Origin: Craspedostauros australis | Taxonomy: Eukaryota; Bacillariophyta; Bacillariophyceae; Mastogloiales; Achnanthaceae | Direction: 5' to 3' | NCBI GenBank assembly: GCA_026770025.1 | Contig: JAMXDE010000006.1 | Location: 930,001-994,000, forward strand | DNA: 64,000 bases | Shown: in pieces, positions 40,896-51,764 of the stretch | Position numbering within the stretch: the first letter of the stretch is position 1 | How the letters are laid out: every line of letters begins with the position of its first letter | Made by a program: the position numbers and the translations under genes | Notes under the pieces: generated by a model | The model's database searches: none | Told to the model about the DNA's origin: nothing | Seen by the model: the letters and a program-made list of their open reading frames with translations, nothing else

Positions 40896-42362
40896 TCAAA
40901 CCTTCACCCTCTTCACACGAAGCTTGGCATTGGCGTATTTCATCGTCAGGAAGTAATCCAACTTGCCTTCCGCCACCAATTCGAACTCGTACTTCAACAA
41001 GACACTGGGCAAGACCGAGTAGACTTCAGCAATCGCCAACGATTGGCCAGGGCAGCTGCGATTGCCCACAGCGAATGGAATAACACTCTGCACCATTTCC
41101 TTTGTCGGATTCTCCCATCGACCAGGTTTGAACTGAGTAGCATCTTCGAACACCATCTCGTCTCGATGGGCCGTGATCTGTGGAAGGAAGACGGTGGCAC
41201 CTTTCGGGATCTTGACCTTGCGGTTGGAAGGCTCATCAACCAAGATGAAGTCGCGGTTGGCGAGACGAGCGGAGATCGATGCACCAACAGGGATCACTCG
41301 TTGAGATTCGGTGATCACGCGCTTGAGATGATCCTTGGATTGTGCCGGATCATCCTGCAACAACGACTGTTGCAGTTCTCTCATCTCCTTGGGATGTTTG
41401 GCCAGCAGCACGAGGGTGTTGGCAAGAGTGTATCCTGTTGTATCAAAACCGGCAATGAGCAAGAGAAGCAGCTCCGCAACCTTATCTTTCTCGGACATAC
41501 TGTACGGGTTTGATTCAACCACCTTGATCAACGTGTTCTGCTCCGATTTGTTGGGATTCTCGCGATAGGCCATCAAGACCTTCTTCGCAAAGTCGTGCAA
41601 AGCGGAGCAGGATTTGCGCGCCACCCAGACCTCTGGGATCATCAAGCCGAATACTTTCCGCAAAGGATTGACGGCTTGACTGATGGCGAACTCACGTGCA
41701 GCCACCTCGAAATTGGATGTGAACAGATCGAAGTCTTCGGGAGTCGATTCGTATTCGAAGGCTGCCTCCATGATGGATTTGAATGCGACCTTCAGCAATT
41801 CGACGGAAGGATTGAACGTCATGTCGGTGTCTGCCAGCTTCTCGAGGAACTCTGTTTCCCATTGCTTGGTGTGTTTTGTGCAGATGGAATTCATCCGGCT
41901 GACTTCGTGAGAGGAAAACGAGTGCGCGACTGCCCTCTTCATTTGCTTGAAACGCAGGTCGAGTGTTGGACGTGTCGCCATTTGTTTGTGTCCAACCATA
42001 CCATCGAAGCCTGTGTATATGGCCATCGGCTTGTCAGTCGTCTTGTCGAGCAGAACTTCACGTTGATCCTTCGCGGAGCAGAGGACGTATGTGCCACCAG
42101 GGAGGGGGATGTTGTGCTGGAAGATGGACGATCCCAAAGATTCTCGAAGCTGGAGATGCCACCATGGCGATTCGGATGACGTTAGCATGTTGATAGACTC
42201 CATGATCCCAACAGGACTCTTCACGGGAGCATCCTTGGCGGGTGGTCTACTCAAGGCGACGACCAACCATCCGATGGCAAGCGCGAGCGGGAGAAGAAGC
42301 GCCGATGCGATGTTGTCTCGCAATTCCGTCGCAATGTCGAAGTCCATCGTGGTCGTAGTCAT
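40896..42362 (-). CDS. Cytochrome P450 number 1 of the array
   Basis: Single exon, 488 residues, a microsomal-type P450. An N-terminal anchor (about 20-42) is followed by the hinge PPAKDAP. The I-helix oxygen-activating motif is AGFDTTGYT (about 302), K-helix ESQR (ExxR, about 350), FKPGRW (about 410) and heme loop FAVGNRSCPGQS with the ligand Cys near 438. All catalytic residues are present. The start is the first ATG in frame (42362); a second at 42347 gives MDFDIATEL, matching its paralogues. The body and upstream region are most similar to P450-3. It needs NADPH-P450 reductase; the substrate cannot be told from sequence. Confidence 0.93.
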   Translation of the reverse strand: MTTTTMDFDIATELRDNIASALLLPLALAIGWLVVALSRPPAKDAPVKSPVGIMESINMLTSSESPWWHLQLRESLGSSIFQHNIPLPGGTYVLCSAKDQREVLLDKTTDKPMAIYTGFDGMVGHKQMATRPTLDLRFKQMKRAVAHSFSSHEVSRMNSICTKHTKQWETEFLEKLADTDMTFNPSVELLKVAFKSIMEAAFEYESTPEDFDLFTSNFEVAAREFAISQAVNPLRKVFGLMIPEVWVARKSCSALHDFAKKVLMAYRENPNKSEQNTLIKVVESNPYSMSEKDKVAELLLLLIAGFDTTGYTLANTLVLLAKHPKEMRELQQSLLQDDPAQSKDHLKRVITESQRVIPVGASISARLANRDFILVDEPSNRKVKIPKGATVFLPQITAHRDEMVFEDATQFKPGRWENPTKEMVQSVIPFAVGNRSCPGQSLAIAEVYSVLPSVLLKYEFELVAEGKLDYFLTMKYANAKLRVKRVKV

Positions 42363-43599
42363 CGTGGTAGTAGTCGTGGTCGAGATTGTGGAGATGATCT
42401 TGCTCTTCTTTCTCCTGGTGTTCGATTTCTGAGATGTGTGGGCGAAAGAGTGGTGGCTGGAGGAAGCAGCACGCTGGTGGCAGCGAGCACACCACGAAAG
42501 TCGGGATAACGCAAGCCATGATTGTTCTCTCTCTCTCTCTCTCTCTTTGTCGACCCTCTGATCCTCCCTCTTGTGACCAGCAATGCCAACTCGGAACTCA
42601 TACACGTCGTCAGTCTGCAAGAACTCGGATCCTTCGTTGGTCAGAGCGACAGAGAGAGGGGGGACAGAAGCGCGCGTCCTGAGAAGTACTGGGGTGAATA
42701 AAACAGCTCCGCCGGACGTGAGCGACTCGGGTGAGGAAAGCACAAGACAAAGGACAATCTCGTCGAACGCAGCTGTATCCTCTCTGAGTTGGAGTGAGAG
42801 TTATGGTTCTTCGTCTCGGCGGTGGCGCGAAAGGTGAGATGACCGAAACGCGATTTTGTATCCAAGGTATCCAGGACTTGTCTGGAGGTGATTCGATCGA
42901 TCTACAAGAAATAGATAGTTTGACGTTCCACCGCAGATTCCAACAATGGAGCCATGGCCAAGTGCCCCAGTTGAATAGAACTGAGGGACACTCATACACA
43001 AACGCAGATCTTGAATCTAGAGAGAGTGAATGTGGTTTGTTGCCATAACATGCGTTGATGATGACTTCATGACACTTGAAGAGACCGTGCTCCGAGATTT
43101 AAACATGTACGACCTTGTCTTCAAATTCATGCGGCGCGAGATCGTGAGCAAAACACAAATTCCTCCATTTCATGGGAATAATATCTTGTAGCTGATGTTC
43201 CGTCTCGGCGGCCATATTGCATTGAAGAACTTCTCGATCTAACTGGTTTCGGGATCGGCAATGCGCGGATAGTTACTCGGCTAGAAAGGATAGGCGTGGG
43301 CACCATTCAGAAGGTCTGCTCCCGATGTGGTTGTCCGTAGGAGTTGTTCCTGGTCCTTAGCATCTAGCTGCACCCGTCGCTGTGAGGGTCAAGGCAAGCC
43401 CATTCAGAACTTGGCTTTGGTCGAACACCACTCAAATTGTTGATTCGAGCCTGTATAATTTGTTCGACGTGTATCCAGCCTTTTCCCTCACCAGATACGG
43501 ATCCATTGTTGACATGATCACAGAGTACATTTGTCATACAACCATAAGTTCACGAATTCATTATGACGTGGAAGTGATTTCTAATGCACAGGTCGATGC
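42363..43599. other. P450 array spacer 1
   Basis: Upstream region of P450-1 and downstream of P450-2. A (GA)n run on the sense strand lies about 170 bp upstream of the start (42523-42546). The segment about 42690-43030 is nearly the same as 47465-47800 upstream of P450-3. A further block (about 43208-43330) resembles 47990-48110. No gene. Confidence 0.7.
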
Positions 43600-45054
43600 T
43601 CAAGCCTTCACCCTCTTCACATGGAGCTTGGTATCGGTGTATTTCAGTGTCATGAAGAAATCCAGGTTGCCCTCTGCCACCAATTCGAACTCGTACTTCG
43701 ACAAGATGCTTGGCAACACTGAGTAAAGTTCAGCTATGGCCAACGATTGGCCAGGACAGTTGCGGCTACCCGCGGCAAATGGAATGAAACTCTGCACCAT
43801 TTCCTTGGTCGGATTCTCCCATCGATCAGGTTTGAACTGTTGAGCATCTTCGAACACCATCTCGTCTCGGTGGGAGGTGATCTGCGGGAAAATGATGGCA
43901 GCGCCTTTCGGGATCTTGACCTTGCGGTCGGAAGGTTCATCAACCAAGCTGAAGTCGCGGTTGGCGACACGAGCGGCACCCATTGCAGCAACAGGAAGCA
44001 ATCGTTGGGACTCAGTGATCACGCGTTTGAGATGATCGTCGGATTGTGCCGGATCATCCTGCAAAAACGATTGCTGCAGCTCCTTCATCTCCTTGGGGTT
44101 CTTTGCGAGCAACACGAGGGTGTTGGCAAGAGTGTATCCTGTCGTATCAAAACCGGCAATGACCAATGAAAGGAGCTCCGCAACCTTCGCTTTCTCGGAC
44201 ATACCGTACGGATTTGATTCGACCACCTTGATCAACGTGTTGTGTTCCGATTTGTTGGGGTTGTTGCGATAGGCCATCAACATCTTTTTCGCAAAGTCCT
44301 GCAACGCGCAGCAGGATTTGCGCGCCACCCAGACCTCTGGGATCATGAAGCCGAATGCTTTCCGCAAAGGATTGGTGGCTTGGCGGATAGTGAATTCACG
44401 CGCAGCCACTTCGAAATTGGATGTGAACAAGTGGAAGTCTTCGGGAGTCGATTCGTATTCGAAGGCCGCTTCCATGATGGACTTGAATACGACCTTTGGC
44501 AATTCGATGGATGGGTCGAACGTGGCGTCGGTGTCTGCCAGCTTCTCGAGGAACTCTGTTTCCCACTGCTTGGAGTACTTCGTGCAGATGGAATTCATTC
44601 GATTGACTTCCGCAGAGGAAAACGAGTGCAAGATAGCTTTCCTCATTTTCTTCAAATTTGGGTCGAAAGTTGAGCGGGTGAATATGTGTGTATGTCCCAT
44701 GATACTGTTGAAACTTGCATATAGTTGTTTTGACTTGTCAGTTGTCTTGTCAAGCAGAACTTCACGTTGATCCTTTGCGGAGCAGAGGACGTACATACCA
44801 CCAGGGATGGGGATGTTGTGCTGGAAGATGGACGATCCCAAGGATTCTCGAAGTTGGAGATGCCGCCACGGTGCTTCTGGCGATGCAAACATCTTGATGG
44901 TTTCGAAGATCCCAGCAGTAGTCTTGACCGGAGCATCCTTGGCGGGTGGTTTGTTGAAAGCGACAACCAACCATCCGATGACAAGTGCGAGCGGGAGAAG
45001 GAGCACCGATGCGATGTTATCTCGCAATGCCGTTGCCAAGTCCAAGTCTATCAT
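43600..45054 (-). CDS. Cytochrome P450 number 2 of the array
   Basis: Single exon, 484 residues, intact. Same plan as P450-1: anchor and PPAKDAP hinge, I-helix AGFDTTGYT, ExxR as ESQR, FKPDRW, and heme loop FAAGSRNCPGQS. It starts MIDLDLATALRDN at 45054. It belongs to the same subtype as P450-1 and P450-3, but its 5' flank differs from theirs, so it may be expressed differently. Confidence 0.93.
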   Translation of the reverse strand: MIDLDLATALRDNIASVLLLPLALVIGWLVVAFNKPPAKDAPVKTTAGIFETIKMFASPEAPWRHLQLRESLGSSIFQHNIPIPGGMYVLCSAKDQREVLLDKTTDKSKQLYASFNSIMGHTHIFTRSTFDPNLKKMRKAILHSFSSAEVNRMNSICTKYSKQWETEFLEKLADTDATFDPSIELPKVVFKSIMEAAFEYESTPEDFHLFTSNFEVAAREFTIRQATNPLRKAFGFMIPEVWVARKSCCALQDFAKKMLMAYRNNPNKSEHNTLIKVVESNPYGMSEKAKVAELLSLVIAGFDTTGYTLANTLVLLAKNPKEMKELQQSFLQDDPAQSDDHLKRVITESQRLLPVAAMGAARVANRDFSLVDEPSDRKVKIPKGAAIIFPQITSHRDEMVFEDAQQFKPDRWENPTKEMVQSFIPFAAGSRNCPGQSLAIAELYSVLPSILSKYEFELVAEGNLDFFMTLKYTDTKLHVKRVKA

Positions 45055-45663
45055 GATCGTTGTTGTCGTGATCGTGATGGTAATTGTGGGGATGTTCTTG
45101 CTCCTGTTCCTCGATTTGTGTGGGCAACGACAGTTGTCCAGAAGAAGCAACGCAGTATCAGCAGTGCGCAGATCATGAAAGCGAGAAGAACACGTGTTGC
45201 CGTGGTTTGCTTCCGCGCATCACCACTCCTTCTCGTTGCCACAATAGCGACCCTCAGAACTGCACACGTCGACTCCTGCGAGAACCTCGGATCTTGCGTT
45301 GTCCTGCTTCGTTCGTTCTCTGGTTGGGAGAGGAGACAAAAGCGTGCGTACTGAGAATGATGCGAGACAGAAGACAACCGTCATCACCCACAGCTCGTTG
45401 AAGTGATTTGAGGGTGGCGCGGACAGGAGAGAATGCGGGGACAACCTTGTCGAACGCAACTGTACCTTGTCAGGGTCTGGGGTGAGATTTATGGTTCTTC
45501 CTCTCGGTGGCGGCACTGACGAACAACAATGAAAAAAGGTGTTGTGTTGGAGGTATCCGGGACTTGGGACTTCAAGTATTATCAGTAGTGAGTGATTCTG
45601 GAATGTATTATCAATAAATACGGCGTTTGCCGAAACTTTGGGACATTCATTTCGTGCTCCTCC
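45055..45663. other. P450 array spacer 2
   Basis: About 600 bp upstream of P450-2 and downstream of P450-3. The end next to P450-3 (about 45580-45663) resembles the sequence downstream of P450-5 and P450-6. No gene seen. Confidence 0.6.
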
Positions 45664-47115
45664 TCAAGTTTGCACCCTCTTCACACGGAGCTTGGTGTTG
45701 GTGTATTTCAATGTCATGAAATAATCCAGTTTGCCCTCCGCCACCAATTCGAACTCGTACTTGGACAAGATGCTTGGCAACACCGCGTAGAGCTCAGCAG
45801 TGGCCAACGATTGGCCAGGACAGTTACGATTGCCCAAGGCGAATGAGAGATTGCTCTGAATCATTTCCTTGGTCGGATTCTCCCATCGAGCAGGTTTGAA
45901 CTGAGTAGCATCTTTGAACACCATCTTGTCTCGGTGAGACAAAATCAGCGGAAGCAAAACAGTGGCACCCTTCGGCACCTTGACCTTGCGATTGGAAGGT
46001 TCATCAATCAAGATGAAGTCGTGATTGACAAGACGGATGGGATTCATCGCAGCAACAGGGAGCACTCGCTGGGATTCGGTGATCACGCGTTTGAGATGAT
46101 CCTTGGATTGTGCGGGATCGCCCTGCAACAACGATTGCTGCAGCTTCTTCATCTCCTTGGGGTGCTTTGCAAGTAACACGAGAGTGTTGGAAAGGGTGTA
46201 TCCCGTCGAATCGAAACCGCCGATAATCAATGAAAGGAGCTCCGCAACCTTCTCTTTCTCGCACATACTGTACGGATTGGACTCGATCATCTTAATCAAC
46301 GTGTTGTGTTCCGATTTGTTGGGATTCTCGCGATAGGCCATCAAGATCTTCTTCGCAAAGTCCTGCATAGCGGAGCAGCATTTGCGCGCCGCCCAGACCT
46401 CTGGGATCATGAAGCTGAATGCCTTCCGCAAGGGATTGACGGCTTGGCGGAAGATGAACTCACGTGCACCCACTTCGAAGTTGGATGTGAAGAAGTGGAA
46501 GTCTTCGGGAGTCGATTCGTATTCGAAGGCCGCTTCCATGATGGACTTGAACACGGTCTTTGGCAACTCGATGGATGGATCGAACGTGGCGTCGGTGTCT
46601 GCCAGCTTCTCGAGGAACTCTGTTTCCCACTGCTTGACGTACTTCGTGCAGATGGAATTCATTCGATTGACTTCCGAAGAAGAAAGCGAGTGCAAGATAG
46701 CTTTCCTCATTTGCTTCGTACGTGGGTCAAGTGTTGAGCGCATGGACATCTGCTTGTGTCCAATCAAGGTATCGACACTTGCAAGCAGTTGCAACGGCTT
46801 GTCAGCCGTCTTGTCGAGCAGAACTTCACGCTGATCCTTCGCGGAGCAGAGGACATACATACCACCGGGGATGGGGATGTTGTGCTGAAAGATGGAGGAC
46901 CCCAAAGATTCTCGAAGTTGGAGATGCCACCATGGCGATTCGGATGACACAAACATCTTGATAGACTCCATGATCCCAACAGTAGTCTTGACGGGAGCAT
47001 CCTTGGCGGGTGGTTTGTTGAAGGCGACAACCAACCATCCGATGGCAAGTGCGAGCAGGAGGAGAAGCACCGATGTGATGTTGTCTCGCAATGCCGTTGC
47101 AATATCAAAGTCCAT
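45664..47115 (-). CDS. Cytochrome P450 number 3 of the array
   Basis: Single exon, 483 residues, intact. The I-helix reads GGFDSTGYT: the first Gly replaces Ala and Ser precedes the key Thr, both tolerated in P450s. ESQR, FKPARW and heme loop FALGNRNCPGQS follow. The substrate-facing part after ESQR (VLPVAAMNPIRLVNHDF) differs from P450-1 and -2, so substrate preference may differ. The start at 47115 (MDFDIATALRDN) is the only ATG at the right place. The central and N-terminal thirds are the closest match to the body of pseudogene P450-4. Confidence 0.92.
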   Translation of the reverse strand: MDFDIATALRDNITSVLLLLLALAIGWLVVAFNKPPAKDAPVKTTVGIMESIKMFVSSESPWWHLQLRESLGSSIFQHNIPIPGGMYVLCSAKDQREVLLDKTADKPLQLLASVDTLIGHKQMSMRSTLDPRTKQMRKAILHSLSSSEVNRMNSICTKYVKQWETEFLEKLADTDATFDPSIELPKTVFKSIMEAAFEYESTPEDFHFFTSNFEVGAREFIFRQAVNPLRKAFSFMIPEVWAARKCCSAMQDFAKKILMAYRENPNKSEHNTLIKMIESNPYSMCEKEKVAELLSLIIGGFDSTGYTLSNTLVLLAKHPKEMKKLQQSLLQGDPAQSKDHLKRVITESQRVLPVAAMNPIRLVNHDFILIDEPSNRKVKVPKGATVLLPLILSHRDKMVFKDATQFKPARWENPTKEMIQSNLSFALGNRNCPGQSLATAELYAVLPSILSKYEFELVAEGKLDYFMTLKYTNTKLRVKRVQT

Positions 47116-47322
47116 CGTGGTCGTTGTTATCGTGGTAGTAGTCGTGGTCGAGATTGTGTGGATGATCTTGTTCTTATTTCTTCTCGATGTTCGATTTATG
47201 AGATGATGTGAAGAACGTAAATGCTGTCTGAGATGTGTGGACGAAAGAGAGGTGGCTGGAGGAAGCAGCACACTGGTGGCAGCGAGCACATCACGAAAGC
47301 CAGAACAACACAAGCCATGATT

Positions 47323-47361
<39 letters not shown>

Positions 47362-48225
47362 CAACTCTGGCAACTCAGACCTCGCGCGCGTCAACCGTCT
47401 ACAAGAATTCGGGTCCTTCGTTGGTCAGAGAGACAGAGAGAGGAGACAGAAGCGCGCGTACTGAGAACGACAGGGTGAATAAAACAGCTCCGCCGGACGT
47501 GAGCGACTCGGGTGAGGAAAGCACAAGACAAAGGATAATCTCGTCGAACGCAGCTGTATCCTCGCTGGTTTGGAGCCAGATTTATGGATCTTCGTCTCAG
47601 CGGTGGCGCGAAACGAGAGATGACCGAAACGCGATTTTGTATCCAAGGTATCCAGGACTTGTCAGCTGGTGATTCGATCGAGCTACAAGAAATAGACGGT
47701 TTGACGTTCCACCGCAGATTCCAACAATGGAGCCATGGCCAAGTGCCCCAGTTGAATAGAACTGAGGGACACGCTGATACATAAACGTAGGTTTTGAATC
47801 TAGAGAGAATGCATTGTCTTTGTGTCCACGTCATCCATGCCAACGAGAACTTGACGAGGCTTGAAGAGGCTGCGTTACGATGGCGGAAGTACATAAAGTA
47901 GTCTCCTTGGGAAATATACACCGCTTGAGATCATATCCAACAATACATAGCGCGGCAGTTCAATGTAGTGGCGATGATACGTCTACGAAGCCATTGTACA
48001 TTTGAAGAAATTCTCGATCCGGCCGGTTTCGGGTCTGCAATGTGCAGGTAGTTAGCCGGCGAGAAAGGATGGACGTGGGAACCATTCGGAAAGGGTCGCT
48101 TCCGTTGCAATCAACAGTCCAAGCAGAATCTGCAAACATTACTGCTGGCACACTAAATGTTATCAGGACCAATGCAAGTCGTACTCCATGAGTGCTTGAC
48201 ATTGTGCGCTCTAATACAACAATAC
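47116..48225. other. P450 array spacer 3
   Basis: Upstream region of P450-3 and downstream of the P450-4 pseudogene. It has a sense-strand (GA)n run at about 47324-47355 and the block 47465-47800 shared with spacer 1. A segment at 47837-47891 has relatives near 43051 and 63066. No gene. Confidence 0.65.
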
Positions 48226-48244
48226 TCAAACCTTCGCCCTCTTC

Positions 48245-48255
48245 ACACGGAGTTG
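48245..48255. repeat. Target-site duplication of copy B, left
   Basis: ACACGGAGTTG, identical to 49047-49057. It corresponds to the CACACGGAGCTTGG stretch of the paralogous P450 3' ends. Confidence 0.85.
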
Positions 48256-49046
48256 TCGAGATGTACATGTGAGTATATGTTGAGATGTACGTGTATATGT
48301 GCATCGTTCACCTGTTATTCTCTAATACGCACTTGGACGGTATAACTACATTCGCGTAGATAGTATGCTGTGATTCGTCAGAATTACAGCAGAAACGGAA
48401 CACACGAAAATGAGCAGAATTTCTGGAGGAAATTTGCAATCGACGATTTCTGAGAGAATTGGAAATATCGTCCGTCCATCCATCAATGGTACCGAGAGAA
48501 TCTCAAGGTACTTCCCAACTAAACCTCAGATGACAATGTCATCTGACAGACTGCTGCATCACCAATGGAACGTAGCATCTGGAGAGCAGACGGACGCCTA
48601 CTAACGTTGACAGGATGTCATCATGTCACCACGTTGACATCTGTCTCCAAGTCAGAGCAGGAGGCGAAGATCCAAATGACCAAAGGGCATCAGGATCATG
48701 GATACGGGAGATGAACTTCAAATGGTAAGTACTCATGGAGTAGGAACCAGTACTGAATGAATGGAGTGTTGAATGCGGAGTACGCATCAAACACAGAGTA
48801 TCACATAGCACAAAGCACACGATGCTGAGATAGAGAGAATACAGAGAGGAGTGAGAGAGCATCTCACGTACCAACTCATAGTCAGAGATCGACTCTATGA
48901 AATAGATTGAAGCGCCAAGAGCATCAGGCAAGAGAACAGGCGTACACCAAGAGGATTGGAGTAGCCAAGTAATGAAATAGCAAACAAACGACTATCAACC
49001 AACACCACCCTCCACAATCGTAGGTTACCAATCACGGAACTTGCCA
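48256..49046. mobile_element. Dispersed repeat, copy B (791-bp short form) inserted in P450-4
   Basis: The insertion is bounded by the 11-bp direct repeat ACACGGAGTTG at 48245-48255 and 49047-49057. Removing the insert and one repeat restores a P450 C-terminus. The sequence matches 6604-8152 but lacks about 735 bp of it. No coding capacity and no terminal inverted repeats are seen; the start is TCGAGATGTAC and the end TTGCCAAC. The class is unresolved: the duplication length would fit a MULE-like DNA element or a retroposon. It is likely non-autonomous. Confidence 0.82.
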
Positions 49047-49057
49047 ACACGGAGTTG
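49047..49057. repeat. Target-site duplication of copy B, right
   Basis: ACACGGAGTTG, the second copy, which continues into GGTATTGGTG of the P450 coding sequence. Confidence 0.85.
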
Positions 49058-50508
49058 GGTATTGGTGTATTTCAATGTCATGAAATATTCCAGCTTGCCT
49101 TCCACCACCAATTCAAGCTTGTACTTTGACAAGATGCTTGGCAACACCGAGTAGAGCTCGGCCATTGCCAATGATTGGCCAGGGCAGTTATGTCTGCCCA
49201 AGGCAAATGGCGTAAAACTCTGTCCCATTTCCTTGTCGGGGCTTCCCATCAACCAGGCTTGAACTGTTGAGCATCTTCGAACACCATCTCGTCTTGGTGG
49301 GAGGTGATCTGCGGGAAAATGATGGCAGCGCCTTTCGGTATCTTGACCTTGCGACTGGAAGGTTCATCCACAAAGATGAAGTCTCGACTGGCGACGCGAA
49401 CGGAACTCAATGCACCAACAGGGATCAAGCGTTTGGATTCAGTGATCACACGCTTGAGATGATCGTTGGATTGCTCCGGATCGCCCTGCAACAACGATTG
49501 CTGCAGCTCCTTCATCTCTTTGGGGTGCTTTGCGAGTAACGTGAGAGTGTTGGCAAGTGTGTATCCCGTTGTATCGAAACCGCCGATAGCCAAGGAAAGG
49601 AGCTCCGCAATCTTCTCCTTCTCGGACATACTGTACGGATTGGACTCGACCATCTTAATCAGCGTGTTGTGTTCCGATTTGTTGGGATTCTCGCGATAGG
49701 CTTTCAAAATCTTCTTCACAAAGTCCTGTAAAGCGGAACAGGATTTGCGCGCCACCCAGACTTCTGGGATCATGAAGCTGAATGCTTTCCGCAAAGGATT
49801 GATGGCTTGGCGAAGGATGAATTCACGTGCAGCCACTTCGAAGTTGGACGCGAAGAAGTGGAAGTCTTCGGGAGTCGATTCGTATTCGAAGGCTGCTTCC
49901 ATGATGGATTTGAATACGACCTTTGGCAATTCGATGGATGGGTCGAACGTGGCGTCGGTGTCTGCCAGCTTCTCGAGGAACTCTGTTTCCCACTGCTTGG
50001 AGTACTTCGTGCAGATGGAATTCATCCGGTTGACTTCCGAAGAAGAAAGCGAGTGCAAGATAGCTTTCCTCATTTGCTTCGTATGTGGGTCAAGTGTTGA
50101 GCGCGTGGGCAGCTGCCTGTGTCCCATCAAGGTGTCGGCACCTGTGAGCAGTTGCAACGGCTTGTCAGTCGTCTTGTCAAGCAGAATCTCACGTTGATGC
50201 TTCGCGGAGCAGAGAACATACATACCACTGGGGATGGGGATGTTGTGCTGGAAGATGGACGATCCCAAAGATTCTCGAAGTTGGAGATGCCACCATGGCG
50301 ATTCGGATGACACAAACATCTTGATAGACTCCATAATCCCAACAGTAGTCTTGACCGGAGCATCCTTGGCGGGTGGTCTACTCAAGACGACGACAACCCA
50401 TCCCACGGCAAGTGCCAATGAGATGACAATTGCACCTGCGATGTTGTCTCGCAATGCCATTGCCAAGTCAAAGTCCATCAACATGACTGTCGTTGTTGTC
50501 GTGTTCAT

Positions 50509-50903
50509 CGTTGCAATTCAGATCGTGTGATATTGGTGTTCCTTTGTTCGAATTGTGAGATTGTGTGAGGAATGCGTGGGGTCGATGCGTGATCTGATCA
50601 TGCTCGTGGGGGTTCTGTGGCCTGGGGTGAACGAAGAAGGCAACCTTCGTTGGTGGCGGATGTGTCACGAAAGTCCGATTGATGGCCAATCGATGGATGG
50701 TTGCTTCCGCGCATGATCGACCATTATTCCGTTCTGTCGCTTCCACCAACGGCAGTGATCCGGACCGCCAAAACTGCAATGAATCTCCTGCGCCCATCAT
50801 TGGTTTTCTACGGGCTATTCTATTCGTACTCTGCAAGTACTGCTTCCAGCGCGGGAGACAACAGCGGACGGCTGTCGAGAGAACGGAAATGAACAATGAC
50901 ACC
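50509..50903. promoter_or_regulatory. Upstream region of P450-4, shared with P450-5 and P450-6
   Basis: Nearly the same sequence precedes P450-5 (60037-60424) and much of it precedes P450-6 (62280 to about 62545), so it is the common promoter region of this subtype. It ends at GAACAATGACACC, where the retrotransposon is inserted. Confidence 0.65.
50898..50903. repeat. Copia target-site duplication, left
   Basis: GACACC directly abutting the left LTR; identical to 58184-58189. Confidence 0.85.
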
Positions 50904-51693
50904 TGTTGGAAATCCGGGGTTATAGATATAGTCTAATGCTTATTAAACTGTACCGTTTTAGAACTGTGAGAACAACATACTCCTTTCTCAAATCGTCAAC
51001 TTGTTTGCCCATGATGATGCTGATGGCCTCCTGTAGTTGCCCCTCATGATCATCATTGCAGTCTCTCTCTGTCATGTCCATTTCATTGCTCATGACAAGT
51101 GCATTTCATCATGCTCAGCTGTTGAGAGATCAGTCTACACTCCTGAGGCGCATGCATGCCGATGCTCGATTCACTCTCTTCTCATCAGACATCCATCACT
51201 CATTCAGTGCACTCTTCCGTGTTGTTCACTCACTCTTCTCACATGTCCACCAACATTCACACTTGCTCAGAACATGGAGTTCTGGCACGATCAGTGCAGT
51301 CCTTCAATGCTGTTCCAGTCCGCGCTTTGTTCTCCTTCGCTGGTTCTCTGTCAGTCACGTAATCATGTTCTGGGTTCCGAGCGACTCAACTGTGATAGCG
51401 CATTCGCATAGATGTTTCAGGTTAACCGGTCAACCCTCATGCTTGGAACACTTTGGTGTTCCAGTCTCCCTTTTACATCCATCGTTCGCCATGCCAGTTC
51501 GTCAATCCACTCAAACCATGTCTCACGATTAGTCTGTCCGTCGTCCGTCATACTCTTGACACACAGAGGAGGAGGTCCACAATAGACTTGGGAGCGTGTC
51601 CGACTTTGATAGATCGGTCAGTCTAATTTTGGTATTATGGGAGGTGCGGCAATCTAGGATAATACGACATAGTCGCACCCTCGATTCCTGACA
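50904..51693 (-). repeat. Copia 3' LTR (left)
   Basis: 790 bp. Reading the two LTRs side by side, the only difference I find is T at 51002 against C at 57492. The open frames inside it are present identically in the other LTR and have no domain. Confidence 0.95.
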
Positions 51694-51764
51694 CCCTTCC
51701 ATTGTCGCATCGACGTCATACCATAGACTCCACACTCCATCACTCTCTTGCACCACCATCCTTC

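Larger units (their letters stand above)
48226..50508 (-). pseudogene. Cytochrome P450 number 4, mosaic pseudogene
   Basis: Intact from ATG 50508 (MNTTTTTVMLMDFDLA) through I-helix GGFDTTGYT and ExxR (ESKR). It stops in the FxPxRW motif, where the Arg codon is TGA (49249-49251); about 10 bp further on there is a 1-bp deletion relative to its paralogues. The heme loop FALGRHNCPGQS follows in the shifted frame. The last 11 codons are split by a 791-bp insertion (48256-49046). The original 3' end, coding for RVKRAKV and a TGA, survives at 48226-48255. The first about 50 residues and the 5' flank match P450-5/6 (VVVVLSRPPAKDAP), while the rest matches P450-3 (VKTTVGIMESIKMFVSS). A product lacking the heme Cys cannot be a working P450. 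Confidence 0.9.

Noticed and set aside
41595-42179. Plus-strand frames opposite the P450 genes (repeated in each copy)
   Set aside because: Recur in every paralogue as antisense shadows of the P450 frame; no independent features.
49025-49252. A separate small gene containing a heme-binding loop
   Set aside because: It is the frameshifted C-terminal part of P450-4, and its last residues come from the inserted repeat.
51037-51532. Open frames of 124 and 158 codons in each LTR
   Set aside because: They occur identically in both LTRs, lie on the strand opposite to the element and have no domain.
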